From Streptomyces huiliensis (GTDB lineage: Bacteria > Actinomycetota > Actinomycetes > Streptomycetales > Streptomycetaceae): a DNA stretch of 45,788 nucleotides. Where the stretch lies: NCBI RefSeq assembly GCF_020037025.1, contig NZ_JAIQLH010000106.1, positions 1-45,788 of the forward strand, read 5' to 3'. The notes under the pieces were generated by a model, which was not told the origin of the DNA, made no database searches, and saw only the letters and a program-made list of their open reading frames with translations. Positions 1 to 8,238 of the stretch are shown in pieces (positions within the stretch are counted from its first letter, which is position 1; every line of letters begins with the position of its first letter). Both the position numbers and the translations under genes were made by a program.

Positions 1-1353
1 GCCGCCGCGGCCGTCCTCGACGCGGTCGCCCGGTCGGTGCGCAGGGGCGGGCCGGTGCGGCTGCCGCCGGAGGCGCTGGACGTGCTGCGGGTGCCGGAGT
101 CCGGCCCGATGCTGACGGGCGCGGCGCGCCGGTCCGCGTACCGGCTGATCGCCCTGCTCGGCGACGCGGTGGAGGGCAGTGACGAACCGATTCGCCCGAC
201 GCGGCGGGCGGCGGCGGCGTCCGGGGCCGCGTCGTCGGACACGCCACCCGGGGACCGCCCGCCGGAGGAGTACCGCCACCTCCTCCGCCCGACCGTCCAC
301 CGGCTGATCCCGCTCGCCCTGCGGGCGGTGCGGCGGGAGGCGCGCTGGTCGTCGCCGATCGGCCGGCACGCGGTCCGCCTGTCGGCGGTGGCGAGCGTCG
401 GGTACGTGCTGGGCGCGGCGCTGCCGTGGGGGCACGGCTACTGGGCGCCCATGGCCTCCGTGATGATCATGCGGCCGGACTTCGCGCAGACGTACTCGCG
501 GGGTGTGGCCCGCTTCGTCGGCACGGTGGTGGGCGTCCTGGCGGGCGCGGCCGTGACGGCTTTGCTGCACCCGGGCGTGTACGTGTGCGCGGGGCTGGCG
601 GTGGTCTGCGTCGGGCTGCTGTACCTGTTCACGGGGGCTGGCTACATCGTCGCGTCGGCGTGTGTCGGCGGGTATGTGGTGTTCCTGCTGGGCGTGGTGG
701 GGGAGGGGTGGTCGCAGACCGTCCAGGCGCGGGTGGCCCTGACCCTGCTGGGCGGCCTGCTGGCGATGGCGGCGTACGCCCTGTTCCCCGTCTGGGAGAC
801 GCGCCGCCTCCGCGACCGCCTCGCCGAATGGCTCCGCGCCAACGGCGAGTACACACTCGCCGTCCTCACCGCCCACGCCGACCCCGCCGGCCGCCGCCCC
901 CGCCGCGTCCGCGAGGCCCTCCTGGACGCACGCGCGGCCCGCCGCGAGTGGGAGGACACCGCCGAACGCGCCCAGAAGGAACCGGTCCGCCACCGGGGTC
1001 TCTCGAGGAGCGCCGAACGCGCGGCGGAGTCGGCGCTGGCGACGATGGGGCGCGTGACGATGCTCATGGAGGCGCATCTGCCTGAGGCTGACGCGCCCGC
1101 TTCGCCTGGCGCGGCGGCCTTCGCGGACACGTTGCGGAAGCTGCTACCGGACGCGGTCGCCGCTGTCCGTGAACGGCGGCCGCTGGACTGGACGGAGCTG
1201 CGGGTGCGGGTGGCGGCTTGGGCTGCGGAGGAGGGGGATACGGGGGTGACCGTGCGGGGGGCTGAGCTTTTGACGGATGCGCTGGATGAGCTGGCGGTGG
1301 CGCTTTCGCCTGGGACTGGGGGGAGGAATCGGGCGGCTCGGAGGGTGGGGTGA
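1..1353 (+). CDS. FUSC family membrane protein (5' end outside window)
   Basis: The reading frame is open from base 1, so the gene starts upstream; the GTG at 37 is only an internal possibility. Bases about 360-790 encode a block of hydrophobic helices with the FUSC-type pattern (GYWAPMASVMIMRPDF, then a repeat of Gly/Ala/Val-rich helices). The remainder is a soluble Arg/Ala-rich tail ending in TGA at 1351-1353. FUSC proteins (YccS and aromatic-acid efflux relatives) have two membrane halves each followed by a cytoplasmic domain; this looks like the second half. Their general role is inner-membrane transport or efflux. The substrate cannot be told from sequence. Array 1 begins about 80 bases after the stop. 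Confidence 0.75.
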   Translation, partial: AAAAVLDAVARSVRRGGPVRLPPEALDVLRVPESGPMLTGAARRSAYRLIALLGDAVEGSDEPIRPTRRAAAASGAASSDTPPGDRPPEEYRHLLRPTVHRLIPLALRAVRREARWSSPIGRHAVRLSAVASVGYVLGAALPWGHGYWAPMASVMIMRPDFAQTYSRGVARFVGTVVGVLAGAAVTALLHPGVYVCAGLAVVCVGLLYLFTGAGYIVASACVGGYVVFLLGVVGEGWSQTVQARVALTLLGGLLAMAAYALFPVWETRRLRDRLAEWLRANGEYTLAVLTAHADPAGRRPRRVREALLDARAARREWEDTAERAQKEPVRHRGLSRSAERAAESALATMGRVTMLMEAHLPEADAPASPGAAAFADTLRKLLPDAVAAVRERRPLDWTELRVRVAAWAAEEGDTGVTVRGAELLTDALDELAVALSPGTGGRNRAARRVG

Positions 1354-1430
1354 GGCTGCGGCGCTTGGCGCCGCTGCGGTTCTGGGCGGACGGTCTGGCC
1401 GTTGCTGAGCCGATTGAGGCCCGTGGGTGG

Positions 1431-2110
1431 CGGACCACCCCGCGTGCGCGGGGACCACGAGAGATACTTTCCGCCCACGGATTCGATGTAGGGACCACCC
1501 CCGCGTGCGCGGGGACCACGCCCCACGCAAGCCCGTCCCCTACGACGTGCTGGGACCACCCCCGCGTGCGCGGGGACCACGGGATCCCGAGTCGGCGGCA
1601 CGCCGCGCCGACGGGACCACCCTCGCGTGCGCGGGGACCACGATCTGGACGAAGTCGACGGCCTCGTAGCGCGGGGACCACCCCCGCGTGCGCGGGGACC
1701 ACGTCTTCTCCTCCGACGGGCACGTGCTCGAAGCGGGACCACCCCCGCGTGCGCGGGGACCACGTCGTCTCCTCCGACGGGCACGTGCTCGTAGCGGGAC
1801 CACCCCCGCGAGCGCGGGGACCACCCCCGCGTGCGCGGGGACCACGTCGTCTCCTCCGACGGGCACGTGCTCGTAGCGGGACCACCCCCGCGAGCGCGGG
1901 GACCACCCCCGCGTGCGCGGGGACCACACGACCTCCCCCACCCCCAGCAACAGGTCCGCGGGACCACCCCCGCGTGCGCGGGGACCACCCAGCCGGGGCT
2001 GTAGCGGGTGCGGTTGAGGCGGGACCACCCCCGCGTGCGCGGGGACCACGCCGACCACGGCCGCAGCATGCTGATCAGCCCGGGACCACCCCCGCGTGCG
2101 CGGGGACCAC
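1431..2110 (-). CRISPR. CRISPR array 1 (type I-E-like), 13 repeats, 10 spacers
   Basis: Thirteen 29-nt repeats (first copy 28 nt) start at 1431, 1491, 1552, 1613, 1674, 1735, 1796, 1817, 1878, 1899, 1960, 2021 and 2082. Every separated pair has a 32-nt spacer. On the + strand the repeat starts GGGACCACCCCCGCG and ends GCGGGGACCAC with a GC hairpin in the middle. That is the reverse complement of the usual type I-E repeat (GTG...CCC), so transcription should run leftward. The left-most repeat is the degenerate one and the right side carries the leader, which fits. Repeats 7/8 and 9/10 overlap by 8 nt with no spacer. The spacers at 1764-1795 and 1846-1877 are identical, and the one at 1703-1734 differs from them at two positions. 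No cas genes are in the window. Confidence 0.97.
1764..1927. repeat. 82-bp tandem duplication inside CRISPR array 1
   Basis: Copies at 1764-1845 and 1846-1927 are identical. Each has one spacer followed by two repeats fused with an 8-nt overlap; the first of the fused repeats has an A at the position where other repeats have T (GCGAGCGC against GCGTGCGC). Confidence 0.95.
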
Positions 2111-2200
2111 AGGGCGCGACCTGCGGGTTTATGCGCGGGGAGCCGCGTTTTTACTCACTTTCACGGAAACGGGCAAAGCGAATTTGCTGCACATATCAAC
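2111..2200 (-). promoter_or_regulatory. CRISPR array 1 leader
   Basis: This is the sequence next to the canonical end of the array. It carries TTTTTACTCACTT at 2148-2160, starting 38 nt from the last repeat. The same 13-mer sits at the same distance from array 2. It is AT-richer than its surroundings, as expected for a leader/promoter read leftward into the array. From here to 2338 no gene is seen. Confidence 0.7.
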
Positions 2201-2338
2201 CTCTCGGGTGTGGTTGCAGTCGGCCATGCCGCCGCCACCCTCACCTCTCCTCTGACACAACTTAAGTCACGCGGTAGGTACCCCAAACAGCACGGTGACC
2301 ACCTGCTAAGTCAGTTGGTTGAACCCCCTCGGTAGTGG

Positions 2339-3310
2339 TCAGTTCGCGGAGGCCCCGAGCGTAGCCGGATCCGTGTTGGCGCCGCACAGGACTACGCACA
2401 CCTTCTCGCCCTCGCCCGGCCGGTAGCCGTAAGCGGCGGAGTCCGCTTTCCCGGCCAGGAGCGCCGCCAGTGCCGTGGCGCCGGCGTGTTCCACGGCGAG
2501 GCGGTGGTCGTCCCACAACTTACGCCAGGCGCGGATGATTTCGGTGTCCGGGACGAGGGTGGAGTGCACGTCGCCCTGTCGGGCCGCGTGCAGGGCCAAC
2601 ATCGTGGCGCGGCGGGCGCCGAGAGCGTCGGCGGCGATGGAGTCGACGGGGACGTCGACCGGGTGCCCCGCCGTCAGGGCCGCGTTGAAGGCGCGGGAGT
2701 GCTCCGGTTCCACGGCGACCGTGCGGATGCCGTGCCGCCGGGCTGCGGTGGCGACGCCGGCGAACAGGCCGCCGCCACCGACCGCCACGACGACCGTGTC
2801 CAGGTCGGGGATCTGGCGGTGGATCTCTTCCAGGAGAGTGCCGGCTCCGGCGGTGATCAGCGGGTCGTCGTAGGCGTGTGAGGCGAGCGCCCCGGTCACC
2901 GTCGCGAACTCCTCGCAGGCGGCGGCCGCTTCGGCGTACTCGTCGCCGACCAGCCGCACGTCGGCCCCGTAACCGCGCAGCCTGGCGACCTTCACCGCCG
3001 GCGCGGTGGCGGGCAGGAAGACCGTGGCCCGGACGCCGTGCCGGCGGGCGGCCCAGGCGCAGGCCAGGCCGGCGTTGCCGCCGGAGGCGATGGTGACGCC
3101 GGCGTCGGGGAGGGTGCCGGCGTCGAGGTGGGCCTGGATGAAGTTCAGGGCGCCGCGGGCCTTGAACGAGCCGGTGTGCTGCAGGAATTCAAGTGCCAGC
3201 CACACGTCCCGTTCCATCGGGGCGAGGGTCACGGGGCGGACGTGTCCGGTGATGCGGTCGCCGGCGGCCTTGATGTCCTCGTAGGCGAGGGGGTGCGCGT
3301 TGTCGATCAC
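2339..3310 (-). CDS. PLP-dependent serine/threonine dehydratase family protein
   Basis: A 323-residue fold-type II PLP enzyme. The Schiff-base lysine lies in SFKARG (K50), the substrate/phosphate loop is ASGGNAG (about 75-81), and the PLP-phosphate glycine loop is GGGG at 178-181. Length fits the catalytic domain of threonine/serine dehydratases without a C-terminal ACT regulatory domain. The expected reaction is deamination of Thr or Ser to the 2-oxo acid; substrate preference is not evident. The usual SSGNHA loop is replaced by SGGNAG, so a racemase or other fold-type II activity is possible. Start is a GTG at 3308-3310, chosen because the family-typical N-terminus begins there; the frame continues far upstream without family similarity. 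Confidence 0.85.
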   Translation of the reverse strand: MIDNAHPLAYEDIKAAGDRITGHVRPVTLAPMERDVWLALEFLQHTGSFKARGALNFIQAHLDAGTLPDAGVTIASGGNAGLACAWAARRHGVRATVFLPATAPAVKVARLRGYGADVRLVGDEYAEAAAACEEFATVTGALASHAYDDPLITAGAGTLLEEIHRQIPDLDTVVVAVGGGGLFAGVATAARRHGIRTVAVEPEHSRAFNAALTAGHPVDVPVDSIAADALGARRATMLALHAARQGDVHSTLVPDTEIIRAWRKLWDDHRLAVEHAGATALAALLAGKADSAAYGYRPGEGEKVCVVLCGANTDPATLGASAN

Positions 3311-3355
3311 GGAAGGTGAACGTTCCGCCGGCCGCCGGGATTCCGGCCCGGGGGT

Positions 3356-3374
3356 GCGGGGGCGCCGCCCCCGC
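3356..3374 (-). terminator. GC-rich hairpin downstream of the TetR gene
   Basis: GCGGGGGCG at 3356-3364 pairs with CGCCCCCGC at 3366-3374. It lies after the stop of the leftward TetR gene (3430) and before the dehydratase start. There is no T-run, as is common in Streptomyces. Confidence 0.5.
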
Positions 3375-3429
3375 GAGAAACGGTGAAAGGGCGGGGCCGG
3401 GGCGAACCCCCCATCATCACGCGGCCGCG

Positions 3430-4038
3430 CTACCGCACGAACAGCCGCTCCAAGTGCCGGTCCACCAACCCCATCGCCTCCTCCGGCGTAATGACCTCCA
3501 GCAACGCCGAACTCGTCAGCCCATCCGTCAGGGCGATCAGCAGCATCGCCTCCAGCTCCGGATCCAGCCCCGACCCCGCCTCGCCGCGCGCCACCGCCTC
3601 CCGGAACTGGTCGGCGAAGAAGGCCCGCAGCTTCGGCTGGCCCTCCTGCGCGTGGCGCCGCATGCGCTCGTCGGAGAGGGCGCGGACGAAGTAGGCGATG
3701 CCGACGAGGAGGCCGGTGCGGGACTCGTCGTCCAGTGGCAGCATGCCGGCCGCGCACTCGCGCAGAACCGTACGGGGCGAGGGGGCGGTGGAGGCGCCCG
3801 AGAGGGCCAAGAGGCGGTCGCGGATGCGCGCCTCCGCGAGAGTGCTGATGTGCTCCAGGGCGAAGACGAGCATCTCGTCCTTCCCGGAGAAGTAGTGCTG
3901 CAACTGCCCCAGCGAGATGCCCGCCTCGGCGGCGACGTCCCGCAGGCTCGCCCCCTCCAGGCCGCGCGAGCTCGCGATGCGCCACAGCGCTTCGGCGATC
4001 AGGCGTCGCCGTTCCTCGTGGTCCACGCGCTTCGGCAC
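3430..4038 (-). CDS. TetR/AcrR family transcriptional regulator (BetI-like)
   Basis: About 202 residues if started at the GTG at 4036-4038, which has GGAGG 11 nt upstream. An upstream in-frame ATG at 4078-4080 would place the conserved inverted repeat inside the coding region and is less likely. The N-terminal helix-turn-helix is clear: RRRLIAEALWRIASSRGLEG, then DVAAEAGISLGQLQHYFSGKDEML. The C-terminal half resembles the ligand/dimer domain of BetI-type regulators. It is divergent from the PH-domain operon, and the shared intergenic region carries a 14-bp inverted repeat, so self-repression and control of the neighbour are likely. The ligand is unknown. Confidence 0.88.
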   Translation of the reverse strand: MPKRVDHEERRRLIAEALWRIASSRGLEGASLRDVAAEAGISLGQLQHYFSGKDEMLVFALEHISTLAEARIRDRLLALSGASTAPSPRTVLRECAAGMLPLDDESRTGLLVGIAYFVRALSDERMRRHAQEGQPKLRAFFADQFREAVARGEAGSGLDPELEAMLLIALTDGLTSSALLEVITPEEAMGLVDRHLERLFVR

Positions 4039-4063
4039 CGCGACGGTCACCTCCGTTTTACAA

Positions 4064-4112
4064 GTCGGTCGTATTGCCATACCTTACCGATGTCGGAAGC
4101 AATACAACTGAC
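4064..4112. promoter_or_regulatory. Probable TetR operator between divergent genes
   Basis: Left arm GTCGGTCGTATTGC (4064-4077) and right arm GCAATACAACTGAC (4099-4112) match as an inverted repeat at 12 of 14 positions. A smaller CCGA-TG-TCGG element sits between them. It covers the region between the TetR start (4038) and the PH-domain gene (4145), where both promoters should lie. Confidence 0.55.
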
Positions 4113-4144
4113 CTGGAAAGATCCGGGTCCCCAGGGGGCACTCC

Positions 4145-4681
4145 ATGCACACCACCGGCACAGGCGGCGGCGGCGCGCCCGTCACCCTCCGGCCGCCCCG
4201 CCATCGCGTCGACCCCCGGGCCCGGCGCTGGTGGGCGGTGCAGGCGCTGCTGACCGTCAGCGGTCCGCTGCTGCTGACGGCGGCGACCCTGCTCGTGCTG
4301 TCCGCACTCCTCTTCCCCGGCGCCCTGCCCTGGCTCGCGCCCCTCGTCGCCGTCACGCTGGCCGCGCCAGCGCTCGGTTACCAGCTGGCCATGCCGGCCT
4401 GGCGCTACCGGATCCACGCCTGGGAGGTCGGCGAGGCGGCCGTGTACACGACGAACGGCTGGTTCTGGCAGCGCAGCCGCATCGCGCCGCTCTCGCGCGT
4501 GCAGACCGTCGACACGACGGTCGGGCCGCTCCAGCGCCGCTACGGACTCGCCACCGTCGTCGTCACCACCGCCTCCACGGCCGGCGCCGTGAAGATCTCC
4601 GGACTGGCGGAGGACGACGCCCGGCGCATGGCCGAGCGCGTCGGCCGGGCCGCCCGGTACGTACGGGAGGACGCGGCATGA
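4145..4681 (+). CDS. PH domain-containing membrane protein (YdbS-like)
   Basis: A 178-residue protein with two adjacent membrane helices (about residues 30-80) followed by a bacterial PH-like domain: AWRYRIHAWEVGEAAVYTTN, RIAPLSRVQTVDTTVGPLQRRYGL, then a VKISGL segment. This is the usual YdbS/bPH2 arrangement. Its TGA overlaps the ATG of the next gene (ATGA at 4678-4681). In other bacteria the two proteins are encoded as a pair and are membrane proteins of poorly defined function. The TetR regulator is divergent and probably controls the pair. Start is ATG at 4145 with a G-rich site about 7 nt upstream. Confidence 0.85.
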   Translation: MHTTGTGGGGAPVTLRPPRHRVDPRARRWWAVQALLTVSGPLLLTAATLLVLSALLFPGALPWLAPLVAVTLAAPALGYQLAMPAWRYRIHAWEVGEAAVYTTNGWFWQRSRIAPLSRVQTVDTTVGPLQRRYGLATVVVTTASTAGAVKISGLAEDDARRMAERVGRAARYVREDAA

Positions 4682-6669
4682 CCGACGCGGCAGGTCACCA
4701 CCACCATCACCACCATCACCACCATCCCCATCGCCACGGGCCGTGGCGGGAGGAGCCCGGGGGCGCGCTGCCGGACGACCGCCCGTACGCCGGGCCGTCG
4801 CCGTACGCGACGTCGCTGTACGACCACGGCCTGTACGACGACCGCTCGCATGCGGGGCCGCCGTCCGACCACCGCCCGTACGACAACCGCCCGTCCGGCA
4901 ATCACCCATACGACGGCCGTCCATACGCCGGGCTGCGGTACGGCGACCACCCGCACGGCGACCACCCGTACGACGACCGCCCATACGGCAGCCACCTGTT
5001 CGGCATCGGCGCGTCGGGCGGCCCGACGCCCGCTGGCCCGACGCCCAGTGTCCCGTCCCCCAGCGGCCCAATGCCCGGCGTACCGGCGTACCGCGGCCCG
5101 GCACCCGACGACCCGGCCCCCGCCGGACGCACCCCCGCCGGACGCACCCCCACCGGGCACGCCCCCACCGGGCACGCCCCCACCCCCACCCCCACCGACA
5201 CCTGGCACCGCCTGGCCCCCCGCACCCTCATAGCCCACTGCTCCTGGCTCGGCGCGCCCCTTGGCTCGTTCGTGCTGGCCGTTCTGGCGACCGGGGGCCG
5301 CCCCGGCGCCCGTGTGTGGATCAGCCTCGCGATCCTCGCGGCCGTCTTCGCGGCCCTCACCGCCCTCGGTTCCCTCACCTGGCTCCGCACTCACTACCGC
5401 ATCACTTCGGACGCGCTCGAACTCCGCACCGGCCTGCTCACCCGGCGCACCAAGTCCGTCCCCCTGCACCGCGTCCGCAACGTCGACCTCACCGCCCACC
5501 CCGTCCAGCGCGTCCTCGGCCTCGTCGTCCTCCGGGCCGGCACCGGCGGGCGCGGGCAGGTCTCGCTGGACGCCCTGACCCGGCCCGAAGGGGAACGGCT
5601 GCGTTCCGAACTCCTCGCCCGGGCAGCCGGGTGGACGGACGCGGACGACGACCCCGTCCTGTCCACCGCCGACCCCCGCTGGCTGCGGTACGCGCCGCTC
5701 ACCTTCTGGGTGTTCGGCGGGGTCCTGGCCGCCGCGGGCGCGGTCTGGCGGGTCCTCGACGGCATGGGGATCGAACCCTGGCGGATCGGCGTCGTCCGCG
5801 ACGCGTTCGACGAGTTCGGCAACAGCGCCCTCTGGATCACCGTCCCCCTCCTCATCCTCGCGGTCACCGTCCTCGGCACGCTCGGATCCGTCGTCCTCTA
5901 CGCCGAGGCGTGGTGGCGGTACCGGCTGGAACGGACGGACGCGGAGACCCTCAGGGTCCGCCACGGCCTGCTCACCACCCGGTCCGTCACTATCGAACGC
6001 GCCCGGCTGCGCGGCGTCGTCCTGCGCGAACCGCTGCTCCTCCGCTTCGGCGGCGGCGCCACCGTACGCGCCGTCGCGGGCGGTCTCGGCGACCGCGAGG
6101 AGAACCGCGCACGCAGCACCCTCCTCCCGCCCGCCCCCCGTTCCGAAGCCGAACGCGTCTGCGCCGGCGTCCTCGGCGAACACGTGGACACCGGCGACCT
6201 GCGCCCCCACCCGCCGGCCGCCCGGCGCCGCCGCGTCGTCCGCGTACTGCTCTGGTGCGCCCTGCCGCCGGCCGTCGCGCTCGGGATCCTCGGCGCGCTC
6301 CTCACCCCGGTGCTCCTGTACTGCGGGGCGGCCTGGCTGCTCCTCGCCACCCCGGTGGCCCGCACGTTCGCCGACGACGCCTACCGCGCCCTCGGGCACG
6401 CCCTCCGCGGCAGGCGGCTCGTCATCCGCTCCGGCACCCTCACTCGCGACACGGTGATCCTCGACCGCGACGCCGTCCTCGCCTGGACGTTCACGAGCAC
6501 CCCGTTCGCCCGCCGCGCCGGCGTCCTCACGGCGACGGCCGCCGTCGCGGCCGGTGAGGAGGGGTACCGCATCCGCGACATGGCGGCCGAGGACGCGGCG
6601 GCGTTCGCGGACGCGGCGACGCCGGGGATGCTGCGGGAGTTCCTGGTGCCGGTGGGGGAGGAGGGGTGA
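4678..6669 (+). CDS. PH domain-containing protein (YdbT-like) with poly-His and YDxRP-rich N-terminus
   Basis: A 663-residue protein started at the ATG overlapping the previous stop. Residues 7-16 are a run of ten histidines, followed by PHRH. Residues about 25-110 are a low-complexity region full of HPYD/RPYA/DDRPYG repeats, then Pro-Thr-Ala-Gly repeats to about 180. The rest is YdbT-like: paired membrane helices and repeated bPH2 domains with characteristic RLRTHYRITSDALELRTGLL, VPLHRVRNVDL, RYRLERTDAETLRVRHGLLT and RRLVIRSGTLTRDTVIL blocks. The C-terminal part is of family length; the disordered N-terminus is an extra. It is translationally coupled to the YdbS-like gene. Function of the pair is not established; a link to envelope or membrane stress is an inference. 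Confidence 0.85.
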   Translation: MTDAAGHHHHHHHHHHPHRHGPWREEPGGALPDDRPYAGPSPYATSLYDHGLYDDRSHAGPPSDHRPYDNRPSGNHPYDGRPYAGLRYGDHPHGDHPYDDRPYGSHLFGIGASGGPTPAGPTPSVPSPSGPMPGVPAYRGPAPDDPAPAGRTPAGRTPTGHAPTGHAPTPTPTDTWHRLAPRTLIAHCSWLGAPLGSFVLAVLATGGRPGARVWISLAILAAVFAALTALGSLTWLRTHYRITSDALELRTGLLTRRTKSVPLHRVRNVDLTAHPVQRVLGLVVLRAGTGGRGQVSLDALTRPEGERLRSELLARAAGWTDADDDPVLSTADPRWLRYAPLTFWVFGGVLAAAGAVWRVLDGMGIEPWRIGVVRDAFDEFGNSALWITVPLLILAVTVLGTLGSVVLYAEAWWRYRLERTDAETLRVRHGLLTTRSVTIERARLRGVVLREPLLLRFGGGATVRAVAGGLGDREENRARSTLLPPAPRSEAERVCAGVLGEHVDTGDLRPHPPAARRRRVVRVLLWCALPPAVALGILGALLTPVLLYCGAAWLLLATPVARTFADDAYRALGHALRGRRLVIRSGTLTRDTVILDRDAVLAWTFTSTPFARRAGVLTATAAVAAGEEGYRIRDMAAEDAAAFADAATPGMLREFLVPVGEEG

Positions 6670-6740
6670 GGAGCGGGGGTGCAGGGACGGGGGCGGGGCG
6701 GGCCGTTCACGCGCCGTCGGCGCCCCGCCGTCGGCCGGCG

Positions 6741-7238
6741 CTACCTCAATGGCCCGCACTCGTCGACGAACACGGTCGGCTCCGACAGGAACACGTCGCC
6801 GTCCACAGGACCGTAGGCGATGTTGAACGTGTCCAACCAGTACGACCAGTCCCGCACCCCCGCCGCGCTGCTGAAGCGGTAGTTCAGCTGCCACCGCACC
6901 CACTCGCCCGAGCGGAGCCGCACCGCCGGCGGCCGGCGAGGGCGGGGCGGCAGCCCGAAGAGCGGGTTCACACGGGGCAGCACCCGCAGCCGGCCGTCCG
7001 TCTCCCGGAGTCCGAGCCCGAGCCCGAGTCCGAGCCCGACGGCGACCGGGCGCAGCTCCTCCCGGGACTCCCGCGGCTCGAACCGGTCCTCTTCGTGCAT
7101 GCGGACCACGTGCGCGAACGGCCCCGAGGCCGCCGGCACCGTGAAGCCCACCGGAGCCGCGTTCCTCCGAGCGGCGGCCTCACCGCCCCTGGACCGCTTC
7201 GTCCATGACGTCCTGACCCACTGCACCGTGATCTCCAC
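6741..7238 (-). CDS. Hypothetical protein, Trp/Tyr-rich C-terminus
   Basis: A 165-residue protein of no recognised family. The start is the GTG at 7236-7238, chosen for its upstream GGGAGGGG site; the frame stays open to 7286, but that would overlap the barstar gene. A run of alternating Leu-Gly (GLGLGLGLGL, encoded near 7009-7045 by an imperfect hexanucleotide repeat) divides the protein. The C-terminal third has conserved-looking aromatics (WVRWQLNYRF, DWSYWLDTFNIAYGPVDGD, VFVDECGPLR). It is divergent from the barstar gene, with 17 bases between. Toxin, partner or unrelated protein cannot be told apart. Confidence 0.6.
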   Translation of the reverse strand: MEITVQWVRTSWTKRSRGGEAAARRNAAPVGFTVPAASGPFAHVVRMHEEDRFEPRESREELRPVAVGLGLGLGLGLRETDGRLRVLPRVNPLFGLPPRPRRPPAVRLRSGEWVRWQLNYRFSSAAGVRDWSYWLDTFNIAYGPVDGDVFLSEPTVFVDECGPLR

Positions 7239-7255
7239 AGCGCCCCCTCCCGCCG

Positions 7256-7579
7256 GTGATGCATGGATACGCTGCCGCGGTGACACCGAACAGCGAGTTG
7301 ACGGTCGACCTGCGAGGCCGGCGGATGGAGACCCTCGACGACTTTTGGGACGCGGTGACCGGGCCGTGCAGCCTGCCGGAATGGTTCGGCAGGAACCTCA
7401 ACGCATGGTGGGACACCATCAACGCCCGCGGCATCTCGCAAGTGATCGACAGCCACGACGTCCTGGTCGTGCACGTCGACCAGCGGGGCCTCTTCGAGGG
7501 GAACCGCGAGGAGGCCGTGATCCTGGCCGACCTCTTCGACGGGGAGCAGAACCGGCTCGTCGTTCACCCGCTGACCTGA
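7256..7579 (+). CDS. Barstar family protein (ribonuclease inhibitor-like)
   Basis: A protein of up to 107 residues; the true start may be the ATG at 7259 or the GTG about ten codons in. The barstar pattern is clear: a first strand LTVDLRGRRMETLDDFWDAV, then PEWFGRNLNAWWDTI (about 41-55), then VLVVHVD and a C-terminal helix-strand. Barstars bind and neutralise barnase-type secreted RNases in the cytoplasm. No barnase (N1/T1 RNase) gene is visible nearby, so this is an orphan inhibitor or its target is encoded elsewhere. The neighbour on the other strand is unknown. Confidence 0.85.
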   Translation: MMHGYAAAVTPNSELTVDLRGRRMETLDDFWDAVTGPCSLPEWFGRNLNAWWDTINARGISQVIDSHDVLVVHVDQRGLFEGNREEAVILADLFDGEQNRLVVHPLT

Positions 7580-7632
7580 CGGACCAGCCCCCCAGCCCCC
7601 AGGCCCCTAGCCCTCCTGCCCCCCCCAGCTCG

Positions 7633-8100
7633 TCAGGCGGCGGTCCCGCCCGCGTTGCGGATCAGCTGCCGGAGCACCTTCACCGTGGTGACGTAGTCCG
7701 CGTCGTCGATGCCCTCGTGGAGGGCGGCGCGGATCGCGGGGGCGTTGCGCGCGAGGTCGACGCGGGCCCGTTCCCCCTCGGCGGTGAGCCACAGCCGGTC
7801 GTCGGCGTCCCGGGTCAGCCAGCCGCGCTCCACGAGTACCGCGGACTCCGCCGCCAGGTCGTCCTCGGGCCGGATGTAGGAGGCCATGGCCTGCCGCAGC
7901 TCGGCCAGGGTCATCCCCGCGCCGTCGGGCGAGATGTCGTTCGCCGACAGGTTGCGCAGCAGCCAGAACTGGGGCTGCGTGTAACCCTTCTCGGCCTGCC
8001 GGGCCCTGGTGTACGCGATGAGCGCCTCGTAGGCGACCCCGGTCCAGTAGGCGGCGGGCTGTCCGGCGAGTTCGGCGTCGGAGATCTGTTCGGTTGTCAT
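7633..8100 (-). CDS. MarR-type winged-helix regulator
   Basis: A 155-residue protein starting at ATG 8098-8100. The pattern is MarR-like: an N-terminal dimer helix, YTQPQFWLLRNLS, a recognition region GMTLAELRQAMASYIRPEDDL, the wing VERGWLTRDADDRLWLTAEGE, and C-terminal helices ending VLRQLIRNAGGTAA. MarR regulators bind DNA as dimers and usually repress neighbouring efflux or detoxification genes; no obvious target is adjacent, so it may act on itself or at a distance. The 140 bases upstream contain imperfect GCCTTTGTG and GCTTCGGG repeats. Confidence 0.8.
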   Translation of the reverse strand: MTTEQISDAELAGQPAAYWTGVAYEALIAYTRARQAEKGYTQPQFWLLRNLSANDISPDGAGMTLAELRQAMASYIRPEDDLAAESAVLVERGWLTRDADDRLWLTAEGERARVDLARNAPAIRAALHEGIDDADYVTTVKVLRQLIRNAGGTAA

Positions 8101-8238
8101 GGGATGCCCCTTTGCGTCTTCGTGCCTTTGTGCCTGTGTGGTGCTTCGGGCGCCTTTGTGGGGCTTCGGGTGCAGAGCCCGCACGCCGTGCGGCTCATAT
8201 GGCGACCGTAGGACCTCAAGCGCGCTTGAGGGCAAGGG

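Noticed and set aside
642..2069. Long minus- and plus-strand open frames through CRISPR array 1
   Set aside because: They consist of translated repeats (ARGGGP, TPACAGTT) and have no start signals or family similarity.
4540..6903. 787-codon open frame opposite the YdbT-like gene
   Set aside because: Gly/Arg/Ala-rich shadow of a real high-GC gene with PH-domain signatures.
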